A stretch of 64,000 nt of DNA from Holothuria scabra (Eukaryota; Echinodermata; Holothuroidea; Aspidochirotida; Holothuriidae): NCBI GenBank assembly GCA_037179385.1, contig CM074188.1, positions 24,879,318 to 24,943,317 of the forward strand, written 5' to 3'. This document shows, in pieces, positions 35,901 to 50,900 of this stretch. The translations under genes and the position numbers were made by a program. Numbering within the stretch: position 1 is the first letter of the stretch; the number at the start of each line of letters is the position of its first letter. The notes beneath the pieces were generated by a model, which made no database searches, was not told the origin of the DNA, and saw nothing but the letters and a program-made list of their open reading frames with translations.

Positions 35901-38900
35901 AAAACATTGGCACAAGAATTTCGTTTAGGCAGTTTTTCTTAGTTCACTTCATGGTACTTGCAATGAAAAGTACCAGGGGTGGTGAAATGATCTCTTGAAC
36001 CTGATACCAATAGGTAGAGTAGAGCTTTGTGGTCCAAAAGTGCCCCTAGTTATCTTTAAGATGCAGTTGTGTGGAAAAAATCCTGGCCATAGGTCTACCT
36101 TGAAGTGGGCATGACACAGCCAAAGTGAGTTTCTTGGTGAATATTCTTTGGGTGCACCTTGACATAAAGTGAACGTTTTCCCTACTAAATTATGTCCATA
36201 AATATTGAAATACGGCATTGTGAATTCCCAATTACAGGCCAGGCTCAGCCCATTTGAAATCCGAAAGCGAAAAACGTATGTGAGCGCGTCTCAAGATGGT
36301 GACATCATTGGAGGCATTGGTCACTGGGCACGGTTAGCAACACTGTACCAGTGAGCTCACAATCATCGAATCATGTGCATGGTAGCACGTGTTAGCGTGT
36401 ACATCATTGCAAACACCAGTGCTACGATAGCAGTGAGCGTGGCCACTGACCACATTGTGAATTGTGCATTGTGTGGTGACTGCTTAGTATTTGCAATATA
36501 ATAGCACCTTCACCAAACAGCTCATATAGTGAAGACGCGCTCGTAGTGGGGACACGCTTGTTGTGGATTGTCCATACATTGTTCATAGCTGTTCTGTATA
36601 GCACCCAAACTGCATCTTTCTTGCACAAAAACAGAACTGTTTTTATATGCCCGCATATGCAGGCAAACATATTGGCCAATGATTTGCTCCGAATCCCAAC
36701 GTGGTCCGCGCCTTTCGCTCTGTATATCGGATGAGTATTGTGATGCAATAGTTTTTATGAAGTTGAAGATAACTTTACCGAGCATTACATTAGTTCCACA
36801 TCTAGATGCGTGTTCTTAAATAGGGCTGGGTTTGTGCCGCCAATTGCATCATAAAAGTCAGGTGACCTGTTGCAGCATTTTTCAAAATTGGTTTTGAATG
36901 TTTTCCTTTAAATATCATTTATGCCGAATTGTAGAGGTTATGTAATGGGATGTGAGATGATATTTGTAAAATACTGTATCAAATCTTGCAATACACAAAA
37001 GTTTTTGTGGCCGTGTCATGCCCACTTTAAAACTGTATATATATATGGGATGGAGCCATTTTATATCAGACTTCTACAAAGTTACATGGAGAGGTTTGCA
37101 TGGCCATGGTTTAGGCATTCAGTTTACAGCCGTAAGGTTGGGAGTTTGAGTCTTGTCTGGGCATACCAAAGACTTTAAAAATGGAATCTCCAACCCTACT
37201 GTATTGCTTGGTGCTCAGCATAAGCAAATCAGTAGGGATAATGAGCCAGTGCGCCACAACTGGAAAAAGACTGCGGCCAGCCTGATTTAAAGTACTGTAG
37301 TTGGTCAGAAACTGGGATGTGAAACCTCGAGCACATGGAAACTCCCACCATATGTCATAAAGAATGTCTTAAGATATTCAAAGTAAGGTTTGTAAACAGA
37401 GATGTGAAAAGACTCATTCCTGCTTGAAGCACTTGAATTCTCTTACATTCTTTTCCTCAAGGTGAACAAGTAGAAGTAGAAGTAGTACTGTAGGTTCCAC
37501 CTTTGATTTAAGCTTCTGTGAAGCTGTTCCATCACAAAGTGATGTTGCACGATTCTCACTCATAATATCAAAATGCCTTGCTGCATAATATTCAAATTTA
37601 TGTTCCTTGTCACCTCAAATTTGATGTAATTCTGTGACAGGTGTCAAGATCAAGGTTATGGAAATTCTTTGGTGCTAGAAATGTCATGAAAAGTCATGGA
37701 AAATGGATTTTCAGAAAGTCCATGAACTTCAGGAAAGACTCTAAGAGGAGAAAATTGGTTTGATTTTGCAGAATTTTGGAATCTCTTTGTTTGGGAAATC
37801 ACTGTAAAGTATAGGATAAATTCTCTTAAAATTGCTGAAAATTTTATAACAGATTTTAAACTTTGATGATCAAATTTATTTTACATTTTGACAGGAAAAG
37901 ATTTCAGGAAGACAAATCTACTGTCATGACACTTATTCACAAACGTGCCAAACCTGGACATAGAACAAGGAATAAAGAGGAAGAATTCTTGATTGTAACT
38001 GAAAAGTTTGGAAGGGTGCTCAATTTTCAGAAAGTAAAAGGAAAGAAAAAAATAAAACTTCCTGTGGTAAGTTGAGTGTGACAGTTTTAAAAAGGCATCT
38101 GATGCACATTGTTTAACATGGAATTTCTTGAGAAGCTTGTGTCATTGTATTTTAAACGTCTTTTGTGTTCTTCATTATAGTGGGGGATTTGGTTAGGAAT
38201 AAGCACTTACATTAGCTAGCTGGGAAATTTTTGTCTCAAGCATTGCCCATAGGCCTTGAAAAAGATAGGATATTTTCTATGTTATGCAAACAATGCTATT
38301 CTTCATATTTGTCTTGTGGCGAAGTTACATTTGGGGTTGACTAACTTTTCAGTTTGATTTTAAGAAGACCAGGCCTGCAGTAATTAAGCACTTGCTCCCT
38401 CAGTCATGTGTGCAAATGCTTGATTCTTTTTAATGTTAGAACAATTGTCAAGGGGAATCCCTGAACATAACATATGAACATGAAACTAAACAAAGATACC
38501 CTAAGATAAAGAGCTGAAAATAATTTGTCTCAGCAAAAACATTCCAACATCCTGCAGCTTGGCCTTAATGTTTCTGCTGTAGTTCCAGTGAAAAAAGTTT
38601 TGCAGCATGGTATACGTTTTTGTTGTTTGGAATTTCTGTTAGATATTGGGATATATTTCTCCAGATTTTTAGCCTAAGTAGGTAATCTAATAGGTCCATT
38701 TAGGAATTGTTCAAAGCATATGGTCATGTTAACATGAGGCCTATGTGTTTGGCTCTGGCCCTTAAGGCCCCACCCCACACCCCACAACACTCATAATATG
38801 TTTGTTTGCCCTCAACCTTCAACCCATAATTTGCCACCAATTTATTTATAATTTTGTTTTCTCCAAAAATTGAGGGGTTTTTTCGTCCCTTTCCCAATCT

Positions 38901-41900
38901 TTTTGCATGGAAAATCTCAATGATTTTAATGTACCTGTTTCTGAAAGCTCTATTGGTCTAAAGATGTATCAAATGATTTATTGCCTGACCATCCACAACG
39001 TCTGCTGCACGTCAGTCGCACGTCGGACTGAAGCACCTTCAGGCCTTAAGTACCCGATTATGCCTTTGCCTTACTTGTGTGACCCAGCTGCAGTACCTGG
39101 GCTAGGCCACATTCCAAAGATGATGGACTCAACACTCTCATTGTATCCAAACCAATTTAAATTTTTTGTAGTCCTCACTCGCATTTGACAGTTCTCAGCA
39201 TTGTATATTTCATTCATAGAACAGCCTCTATCCACGGCCATATAGAGGCTTTTCACATGACGTCATAATACTCTCCGACGGCCATGTTGGAGTACATGTA
39301 ACTATGTGATAAAACGTACGTCACGCGCTCGCTCGTTGAATTTGTACACACCGTGCATATCACAGTGCACACTGTGCAGTGCGTTCGGCACAAAGCCACG
39401 TTATTTGGCATGAATGTCCTCCAGCATGGGGGTTCCGTGACGCAATTGCAAAGTCTCTATAGGTATGTTCATAGGTTGGCATGATTCCTTTAGAGGAGTA
39501 AAAGTTCCAGTTGGTTCAATCCCATGCTGATACAATAGTGTATATCGTACCTGATGTACCTTTAGGATTTCATGTGAAGGGCAAACAATCTCATTTTTGT
39601 GGGTAGGGGGCTAAAATACCAGCTGTTGTTGTCTTCTGACATACAGGTATTGCTTTAAGCAAAACACAATACATTGTTTACAGTATGAGAAACACAAAAT
39701 CGAAAGGTGCACCTGCTAGGGACTTCTCTATAAATGTTTATTTCCTTGTGGAAGACCAAAAGACCATGTCCATCACTGTACATATGCAAAGGATTCATTT
39801 ACCCATCAGCACCCTCTATTTCTTTACAGAATCTATTTCAGGAGAACAGTGCAATGACAGTGAGGCATGATCTAATAGATACACACATATGTGTCTGTTC
39901 ACCAAGAGTAATTGAATTGTTTGTGGATAACTTCGATTATAAATCTAAAGAGGATTTTATCCGAGGAATACTCATTAATGAAGAGGTAGGAAAATGTTTC
40001 AACTTAGCCATAGTATCCTTGACAACTCTGTGACTGTTGCAGCTGTTTTATCGTTGCATATTTGGTTGTATACCATGAGTCTTTTAGAAGGTTAATTGAT
40101 TTTACTTAACTTGTTGCAAATGAAACATCACAGTTTTTTGTACCTGTCAAGATGGTCATTGCACATGCTTTAGGTAGGACGTTTGGAATACTGTCCAAAA
40201 TGTTCTACATGAAGAATGTTGATACTAGTATCAACACCCTTTGTATAGCTTGTACTAGCATATGCTATAGAATGGTTGTTTGTACTTGTACATGCAATAC
40301 AAAGGCTGGTGATACAAAGGAATACAAAGGGTGTTTGTTGATACAACTACATGCTATACAAATAGAGTTTATACTAGTACATATTTGCTATGCAATGGGT
40401 GATGATACTGTTACATGCTATACAAAGGGTGTTGATACTAGTATCAACACCCTTGTATAGCATGTACTAGTATATACGCTATAGAACAGTATATATTAGT
40501 ACATGCTATACAAATAGTGTTTATACTAGAACATGTATGCTATGAAATGGGTGTTGTTACTAGTATATATATGCAATGCAGAGGATGTTTATACTAGTTT
40601 ATGCTGTGCAAAGTGTGTTGATTTTAGGATATGCAGTACAAAGAATGTTGATACTAGTGCACAGGCGTAATCAAAGGAGAGCAGTTCAAACACTGCCTTT
40701 GTAGGGGAGTACCACCGTTATCTTAAAATGTTGTGTATGGACCATTTAGAAATCTCGGAGGGCCAGTTGGCTGTTGTCTCCCACCCCAGCCATGCAGGCT
40801 GGAACCCTGCTGATACTAGTAAATGATATAGTTTATATTTATGTGCAAAATTATGCCTGATTTGAAAAAAATAATAATATTGATGGAAAAGTCAATACTG
40901 ATGATATTCAGGCATTATGTGCTCTTTTTTTTGTTCCTCTTTTGAGGTATAGGAAAACTTTTTGATATTTAATGTTGGTGTTTCCACAGATCGAAGGCAA
41001 CAAACTGTTTTTACATGCTGTAGAGGATGAATATGCAGCAAGAGTATCTAGCCTTCCTCTCTACGATTCAATCAGGTGAGTAACAATTTAGAGTGCAAAT
41101 CACCATTTAATGACTCAAATTTCAGGGACTAAAACCTTCATAATCCTCAGGTCAATATAAAGCCAAATCAGAATTACAAGTGTGCATCCTCAGAGGGGAA
41201 ACATAGGAGAGCATGCATAAAAAATCACCCATGAATTTACTGCTGCACTTTGCACTCAAACCTTCAAATGTCATTAAAAACTTTACCAATAGAAAAGTTG
41301 GGAAATGCTCACATGCAATGCATTCTGGGAATGGGTCAATGGTGAAGTTATTCCTATACCTTTGGCATAGTTGTCCACTTATACAACACATGGAATTTGC
41401 ACACTCATGACTGTTATTACATTGCAGTCAGTACAAGAACAGGAATAATACATGCAGAGTATGATCACTAGGGCTGTGACCATGTTAGTGATTAATTGCT
41501 AAATGAATGCAGAGAGATTACACCTTTAATACAAAGCTACTTGTGATTAATCACAAATCCTGTTTTTTTGTTTATTTGATGTCTGAAAACTTCTCTGTCT
41601 CTATTGCTGATTTTCCATTTGTCAAAACTTTTTTTTTGTTCAATTGACAGTGTATTAATCACTGTATGTCTTGTCATTCTTTCCCACTCATATTCACAAC
41701 AAAAAGAGCAGCTGGAAAATGAAATTTTACAACAAAGGTATACTGTAGCACCCCACACAATGAACCAAGTTGTTGCAGGCCTACAGTAGGCAGGTCATTA
41801 TAACTTTTCTTCAAACGACTCTATGCATGCCAGCGCTGCCGCTGCTGAGTCGGGAGGTCTTGAAATGTAAGGAATTCACATTAATAGTAATGTACATACA

Positions 41901-44900
41901 ATACCTTACTCTAACAGTAATTCTCAACTTTACTGTAAGGAGAAACAGCTGTACTTGACTAATCACGATTAATGGCTAAAAGATCTCCAAATTATGCGAT
42001 TAAACGTTAGTAAATTTTGCTAAACGTTCACATCCCCAACGAAACAGTTGTCATGGTACATTTGACCTTACGACCCAGCGGGAACTACAGTTCCCAACTA
42101 TGTATGGTCGTGATATCTGGTTGGTTTTATGTTAATAGCAAAGATCAGCAACTCTCCTGAGATGAGCTTACTGAAAGGCTTCTACACCATTGGTATTGGG
42201 TGTTCCCAAGTTTCTACATACCCCTTCGATGTTATATTCTACTAATATCATCAACTCTTTCTCCAAACTGGCTTATTCTGCCGATACTTTTGTGTGCTCT
42301 CATTTCCATAACTGCCACTCCCCTTCCCTCTCTGACCCTCCCTTTTTGTATTAATATAGATATTGGTAATATCAGCTGGCCTTTTGTCCTAATGGTCATT
42401 TGTCTCACTTTTCAAATCAACCTCTTCTGGTGACTTGAATTTGTTCTCATGCTAAATTATCTGTGTATAGCCATGTTCATTTAATTCTGTGCTAAAATGA
42501 TAGCATCACTCATCATTATTATAATTAATCATTGGGCCATTCTCTGTTGGTATTTAAACTGAAATTACTCCCCAAACTTAAAAGTTAGTCACCCCAATAT
42601 TGCACTGTAGAATGGGCGGACCCTTGCAAATCTTTTATCAATCTTGCAATTACTTTCAGAAATGATGTTGACTGTTGCAAACAGCAACTTAAGCAAGGAA
42701 ATATTCTCCCTGAATTAACAAATGAGTAACAAAAATATTCTCGTGTGGTTAGTAAGGGGCTGTTTCTGAAATTGGGTCAGGCAGACCATAGCCTTTTCAA
42801 GATGTGGCTCATTGGCTTGTTTTCCCAATTATGTTGCTTATGCTGAGCACCAAGCACAATGACAATAGGTCTTTGAAAATTTGAAAAAGATTTGTTGTCA
42901 TTAATGCACTTTCATATTAATTGTAAGACACATCTTCTGAGCCCTACCCAGGTATAGCTGAGTCAAATGTGTGTTATATTTGTCCGAGTTGTGATGCAAG
43001 AATGTGCCAGAGTTCTTCAAATGTTGGGTCAATTTTGGGTGAGTCATGTTCCCAAGACCTACTTTGCCCAGGTGTCAATTGATGAGTGCTTTTTCTAAAG
43101 TCCTCCTGTCCCTCAGGCAAAGGACCATTCGACGAAACCAAACTTTAAACTGCTTCCCGAAGAAGCTATTACGTCCACTGAAGGACAACACCTACCAACC
43201 TCTTGGCCTTCAGACCATTTACATCATTGGTCTGTCATGTATGGCTCCATTCTATACAACTGATGAGTGCATATTAAGCAGCTTTATCAAATTGTTAATT
43301 GAAGCCAGCAGGTAGCCAGGAATTCTACAAGGAGTGGGCAAAACCTATAAATGGACTATCTTAGTATAGCACCACAATGTTGGGTGAGTTGGCACTAAGC
43401 TGGCAAAAAATTTGCCAAAATGCATTGCAGATCACTGGAAGTGGCACTTTCCTCGCAGGTTGTATTTAAGTTTATTAGTAGGGCTGGAAATGTGCACCAT
43501 ATCATAAAAACACATTAATTTATACCAAAAATATTTTCAAGGGGAGGAGGATTCCCCCTCTTCCCCCTTCTTGGTTTGTGCTAGGAGAAATCATGCTCAG
43601 CTGTTAGAAGGTTAGTCTTTATAGATCAGTACAAATTTATGTTTCTCTTTAATTACTTTTGTTCTTTCAGCAAGGATGTAATCAATAGATGGGCATTTCC
43701 TGTGGTACCAGAAAATATGGTTCTTAATGGTGAAGGCTACTCTTTGAGGAGACATAACCAATATTTAGCAAAAGATGTTACACTTGGCAGGTAGGTCTAC
43801 AAAGATTTTGCTATACACCTTACTCAACAGAAGTGGATCCTTGCATATCATTTAGTGTAGTAAAATCATTCTAATTTTAACCAACAATGATCTTTCAAAA
43901 ATACTGGAACCCACCATAATTTGTATAAAATTGTCCTCTAAAGGTGGTTTCTTCTCTCAGTAGACCCTATTCTGAATATCTATTCTGATTGGACTAGTAG
44001 GTTAGATGGCTCAGTCTCTAACCAAGTGGTGTGAAGTTGGGTCGGCCACAGGATTGTGATAGAATTTTGGTAAGCGTTAATTAAATGAAGTTTTAACTAC
44101 AGTAATCACCAGATGATTCCTTTGATTAAATGTGTGATTTGAACATTTCTGAAAATTCTACCATTTCTGAAAAATCAGTGGGACTACCAGATTTTATGCA
44201 GGGAAACTAGTTTTTTGCTTTAATGGCTGTAATGGCATACACCAGAAGTAAACCTAGAGCGACGGTCTTTTTTCTTCTTTCAGAGAGTGCATCCTGGAGG
44301 AAGATGTAGTCGTTGGTAGTGATACCAGGATAGGAGATGGAACTGTAATCAGTCACTCAGTCATCGGAAAGGGATGCAGAATAGGTTAGTTATGTCTTAT
44401 AATAGTTTGAGGACAGTATTGGTGGAGTCAGTCTGCAATGCTAGTGTGTACTCATTCATTCATTTGTTCGATTCTCCACTGCATTGTTCAATTTTATGAA
44501 ATAGAAGAGTGTTAAGACAACAAAAAACAGACTTGACAAAGTAGCAGAAGGAAGTGATCTGCAAAACCCTGTCAGGCTTAAAATAAAGGCAGAACACTCC
44601 TTTGAAAAAATAGCAAAACAATCATACAGAACAAAGCCAGAACTTAAGTTACTTACAGGAGGTATTAAACATGAAGAATACAATACCAGCAGAGTGGACA
44701 CAAAGTGAATCTGCAAGCAAGAGCACTATAGTTAGTTTAGAGTTTGTAGTTATTAGATGGTAGAACAATTATTAGAGTTGTAAAATTATTTGTAGGTACA
44801 TTCTACTCCCCAAAGTAGGTCTTTTAATGAATAATGTTTTAACCAATGCATACGTAATGCACTATGCTGTTACTATGCTGTATATACCATCTCAGATTTG

Positions 44901-47900
44901 TAAATTGCACCAATTTTAAAGGTAAGCACAGGCCTTGAGTTTAAATTTTCCAGGTGTGCTACTGTACAAACCATACTCTCAGAAAACTTAAGGAGTGTGA
45001 TAGGTGTATTGTTTTATTGAATTTTAATAGATTTTGATGAGGTCCCATTCTTCATCTAGGTGTGCAAAAAAACCACTCTCCTCACAATGATTTGAAGCAA
45101 GTGATGGTGTGCAAAAAAAACCAGTCTCCTTACAATGATTTGAAGCAAGTGATGGTGTGCAATCACTCACATGCCTCAAAAATCAAGGCCTCTAAGCATA
45201 TTGATTGAATGGTGTAAAAATGATGTAGTCAGCCCAACTTAAACCAATAAGTGAGAAACTGACTAACACTTACTACATACTAATGTAACTAATATAAACA
45301 CAACCAGTGGACTACCTTATATTCATTCCACAAGTAACACCGGTCAGTGCATGGGCAACACATTACTAACTTCTTTCTTTTCAGTTAGATGAAGTTTTAC
45401 AGCTCAGTTTCTAACCAATTGGTTTAAGTCAGACCCACCACAGCCTTTTCTCAGGTGTGGGTCACTGGCTTGGTTTTCGTGCTCCATTGCTTAACGCTGA
45501 GCACCAAGCACAATGGCAGTAGGTTCCATTAAAAGAGTCTTCGGTATGAACCTGTCCAGAAGTCAAAACTCCGGACTTCCTGGCATTAAGTTGGATGCTC
45601 TATTCTCTTGGTTATACTGTACAATCTATATTCTCTTTGTGTAGTAAATGAAATCATTCACTATTAATTACAAAAGATGATTTGAATCCAACAATCAGAT
45701 TCATAAACCAACTTAAAGTTTTACTTATGTCATCTCTTTTCTATTCATATCATCAGGGCAGAATGTCAGGTTAGAGAATGCTTACTTGTGGGAGAATGTA
45801 ACCATAGAGGATAATTGCTCCATTAGTTTCTCCATCCTCTGTGACAATGTCAGAGTTGCACCAGGATCAACTATCGCAGATGGGTGTCTCTTATCCTTTG
45901 GGGTAATTACCTCAGGCTTTTGCTCTCCATTTTGTGTTCATTGACACTAATCAGGAAACAATATCTGGAATTGCATTATGCTGATTGCTATTAACAATGC
46001 ATTGGGAAAAGCCATAGTGAATGTGCAAGAAAATCTCTTCATCAGCTCTACCCACCTTTGTGGGTAGAGCTCATATTTCATGATTGGCTCTTTAGGATCA
46101 TGTGACAGTATTTTCCTCCTCAACTGTGAAATCTGATTTACTGGGCGTAACTGCTTGGTTTACCTTAAATATACAACATTTAAGTCCCAAAATATTATGG
46201 CAGATACTTGGAAGAGAAATATGAAGAAAATTGTGAGATTTAGCTGTTGCTTTAAAATAAGCTTGAGGTTACTGCTCTGGCCCTTAAAAAATATACAAAG
46301 CAGTAATATGTACATCTAAAGTGCAACACTGACCTTCTGCTAAGTGCAAAGTGATATGTATTTGTTAGCCCAATATGCGTTAAAGGTATGTATAATGTGT
46401 AGACCATGATTGTGTTTAAAGTAAATTAAAAACTGAACAGGTCATTATAACAGAAACGTTTAGCAACTCTAGCAATTGGTGGTCCAGTTTTAAGATTCTT
46501 TATGATAGATTGGAGACAAATGTTTATATTTTACTAAAATTTTATTGTTTAGGATGTTAAAAATTCTGGGCTAGTTAGGAGAAGAGGTGACAGTACCTCA
46601 TTCATTGCATTGTCAGACTCCTGCAGTACAAAATGAAGATTTTATCACTCTTATTCTGATAATCTTACAATTAACCAATCTCTTGAGTAATTGGAAACCA
46701 GTTTATAAACATATCCCAAAGAATTAATATATTATTCTTCCTTAGGGGGCATAGCTTTTTCTTGTCTCCAGCAGCAGCAAACAGGGGAACAATAGCCACT
46801 TTTAACTGTGTGCACAGAGCAAGAAATGAGCTCTACAGCTGTGCTGGAATGAAAGACTATTTTCCCTGCTTGTAGGCTCTACCCATGGCTGCCTCATTTG
46901 CTTGCCCAGTGGAGTGCATTAGTCACTGAGCTGTTCAGAATATTCAGTTGGAGCACAATTAGTAGAGTAGTAATCTGCCCACTGCTGGGGACTAGAAAAA
47001 GCTATGCTCCCTTACATAACATTGCAATGTATTTACAATTTTAGGTGACTTTATATTTTTTGTCTCCCAGGTCAAAATAGGTCCAGCTGTTTCTATTCCA
47101 CCAGGGACCCTAATCACTAGGATATTCCAGAGCCAAGTGTCACAGTTAAGTGATGATTTTGCAGAACCAGATACTCCTACCTCTACTGTCAATGATGAAG
47201 CCCCATTTGATCATAACATTGTTGGGCCAGAAGGAGAGGGCCATGTCTGGGTCCAGTCAAGGGTTAGTGAAGATGATGATGATGAAGAAGAAGATTTAAC
47301 ACAACAGTTATTAGGTGAGTCATCCTTGCATCAAAGGAACTGGATGTTGTTCAATTCCATTCTATGACAACATCAGCCATTAAGTGTTAATCCTCGATAA
47401 TGTCATTGTTTGTAAGATACCAGTATCATCATAGACCTTGTGCATATGATGTCACAGAGCGGAAAGTTGCACTCCTCTGGGGGCAAAACAAACCAACACA
47501 AATAATTGCAGACAGCTGATTTGTCAATCAGTCGAATACTCGCACAGTCTGCCATACATGTCGGGCGAATTCTTATATGTGTGTCCATGTGTTCCATTGT
47601 TTTGACCCCACGGATGTCTGTGTCGTCAATGCATAAGTTCAATTGGCACAAATGATGACGGTTTCTGATAATGGTATCTGATAAGAAGCATTTCATTATT
47701 TACTTATGCACTTAAGCATGCACAGCACTGGGTTGAACATAAAACATGCGAGTGCTCGCTTGCACGGCAGTCATCATGCACAAACAAACTCTACTGTAAT
47801 ATTGCAAACCTGCAGTTTGTAGTCTATACTCCAGTTTTAAAGGGATATAGGCATGGCCAACAGTACTACAGTAACATATATGCTTGCAATCAGGATATTT

Positions 47901-50900
47901 TCTGTTTAGATTTGCTTCCTGCTTTGCTTTCAAAAGCTATGAATACGTATAACCAGCAGTTGCAAGATAGACAATGGTCTCTTTTGTAAAATCAAATGGC
48001 AACTGACGATGTTTCTCATAATTCTGTCTCTTGATATATCATCACAATAAAACAGGCCATCATCTTTCCCAGGTGAAAATTCTTGTTGACACCTGTTGAA
48101 ATTCCAACAGGTTTGAACAGGTATTAACAGGTATTAGCAGGCAATGTTCCAATTACCTTTTGGAGTGATGAAAGTCAACAGGCATTAACAGGTAACACCA
48201 TAAAAGCTAACAGCTTCCTTTTTGTATCTGTTAAAATCCTGTTGAAACCTGTTGATTTGTTTCCAATTACCTGTTCTATCTGTTAAAACCTGTTCAACAG
48301 GTTTCAACTGGAATGTTCTCCTGAGTCTGTAAATTATCTTATATTTTTTTTTACCCTTCAGCATGCCTCAGTGTATTTGTTAACCGTTAACTTAGAAATT
48401 GCTCATGGAAAATAAAAGCTAATATTGATAAGAGTGCAAGCCTGGTTCCGTCATCAGGGGGACCTCTTTAAGAAGCAGTATAATGTTACAAAAAACTGTT
48501 CTAATCAATGTTTACATGGCTAGTTTGAAAGTTGTAAAACTTTAAACAAGATGTAAATGTAATGTACTTTATACTCAAGTGCCTCTTAGAACTCATTGCA
48601 AGACTTGTAGGGTCATATAATCTTTGCTTGCTCTTGCAGTGAGAGATGAAACTCTTTAAAACTTACAAGAATAGTCAAACTAATCTGAGCCGACATACTG
48701 TGGGGCAGTGTAGGTCGTAATGTTTGCTTGAACTGTAGTATGTGATAATCTGAGACCAACATTTCTGTTTTGACATTGACAGGTCTAAACATATCCCAGG
48801 AAAGTTTTAATGAAGATGATGATGAAGAATCCGAGGAAGATTCTGACGAAGGATCTGACCTTTCACCTTGTCCATCACCGCCTCTTGATGATACTGCATG
48901 TAAGTCTGAATTGTGTAACACCTTGACAATAAACCTGTGTAACTAATTTCTAAACACACAAATGGTATGTGCATATGTCTGTAGTGGGTAACTGCAGGTG
49001 TTTTACCTCAACACTGTGCCTTCCCTTGATACTGGTACAGGGTTTTCCACAGTGACTGCACTCAGCCACATGTTTTGATAGATTTTAACAAAAAGTTTGG
49101 CTATGAAAATCTTTGTAAGAAAACAAACCTGCGACTTGAAACTGAAAGCAAGAGAAATTGTACCTCACAGATATCTGTAAACATTTGATGGAGAAAGGCA
49201 ACTGGGAAGGATTTCAAAGCCCACTGTGGTAACCCTTTTGCTGTGGAAATATATTTTTACCTTCTACTGATTCTCGTGGTTTGGCATACATGGTCAAGGG
49301 GTCAGAGCATTGGGCTTGAAGCTGAGAGGTCTGGAGTTCTACTCCTGGCTCTGTCATAGGGAAGATCTTAGAAATGGTTTCTACTGCCATGGATCCTGGT
49401 GCTCAACATAAGTGGATCACAGCAGGTTAAAATTTGATAAATTTAAAGAAATGTGGGTTGTTAGCAAATCCTTTGTGAAACTGACTAATTATGGTGTAAG
49501 GTGTACAGTACTTTGTAGAAATAGTTTAAAACTGTTGGGTTGGGTTGGGTCATCCAGTTAATGTGTACCTATGTATTTACCATCACTTATGTTGATATGA
49601 GGTTTAACTTACTGTAAATATGGTATATACATATATGCATGCCTGAACTGTGATAAATTTGAAGTTTTCTTCTTCATTTCAAAAAAAAAAAAAAAAACAT
49701 AAGCAATAGAGGAGGAAAAACCAGGCAGTGAGTCACAACTAGAAAAAGGCAAAGGGCATGAGCTTTTCATCTCAAGCATGAGTGGCTTTCAATAATAGAC
49801 CTTCTGCATATGATGTCACAGAGTGGAAAGTATGCCCTCTTGTGGCAGCAAAACAAACCAACGCAGACAAATACAAACAGCTGTTTTTCCAACCAGTTGA
49901 AAATGTGCGTAGTCTGCTACACGTGTAGGGCAAATTCTTATGTGTGTGGCCACCATTGTTCTGCTCAAAGGATGACGTCAGTATGTCTTCAATGCACAAG
50001 GCCTATACAAACTGTCAGAAGTCAAGAAGAAGAGGGTCATGCATGCCAGGAGGTTGAACTGCACTGTTTAGCAGCAAAGAGGAAAAGTTATATTTACAAA
50101 TTCTTCGAGTCCTGGCTATCTGACATTTCCTCCAATGATACTGAGCCTGCTTATCAGTGGTCTTTGAAATAAATGCACCAAAATCATCCTCAAGCTTTTT
50201 GTTGTTGCTTCTAAAATTTTTGAGGGAGACTGAATTTTATAGAATCCCATACTGCACATCACCTTTTTCGTAAAGGGCAAAATCGTTTTATTATTGACCA
50301 GCACAAGTGTTGAAACTCTGTATGTAATGAAAGGGTAAACCTCTTTGTCATCAGTTAGTTAGTTAGATGGAGGTTTTACGGCCCAGTTTCAAACCTATTG
50401 GTTCAAGTCGAGCCGCCAACGGCCTTTTTCCAGTTGTGGCTCACTGGTTTGTTTTCCCTACTCCATTGATTATGCGGCGCATCACGCACAACGGCAGTAG
50501 ATATTTTTAACTTACACAATACTTTATAAATTCCTTCTTTCAGTATTTTATTCAGAAGTTCAGGAGAGTATTCAGAGGACAGTGGAAGAAAATGTTAAAG
50601 TTGATAATCTTATTCTGGAGATAAATTCTTCAAAGCATGCTTATAACATATCAATTAAAGAACTCAACCAGCTTGTCATGAAAGCAGTGTTAGAATTACC
50701 TCATAATAATGGTTTGCTCCAACCTGCCCCTTTGCTGCAAGCGATGAAGAAGGTAAGTGACGAAACAACAATTCATAATACATGTCAAGAGAATTCTCAT
50801 CCTTTATTTGGTAGTAACAGTAGAAGTTATCAGGCCTTGAATTTTAAGTTGTGTGAGTATGGCCACACACCATCATTCACCTCAAATCACCGTGAGGAGG

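Noticed and set aside
43046..43315. 89-codon frame in EIF2B5 intron 6
   Set aside because: It lies over a dispersed repeat on the opposite strand, and no domain is recognised.
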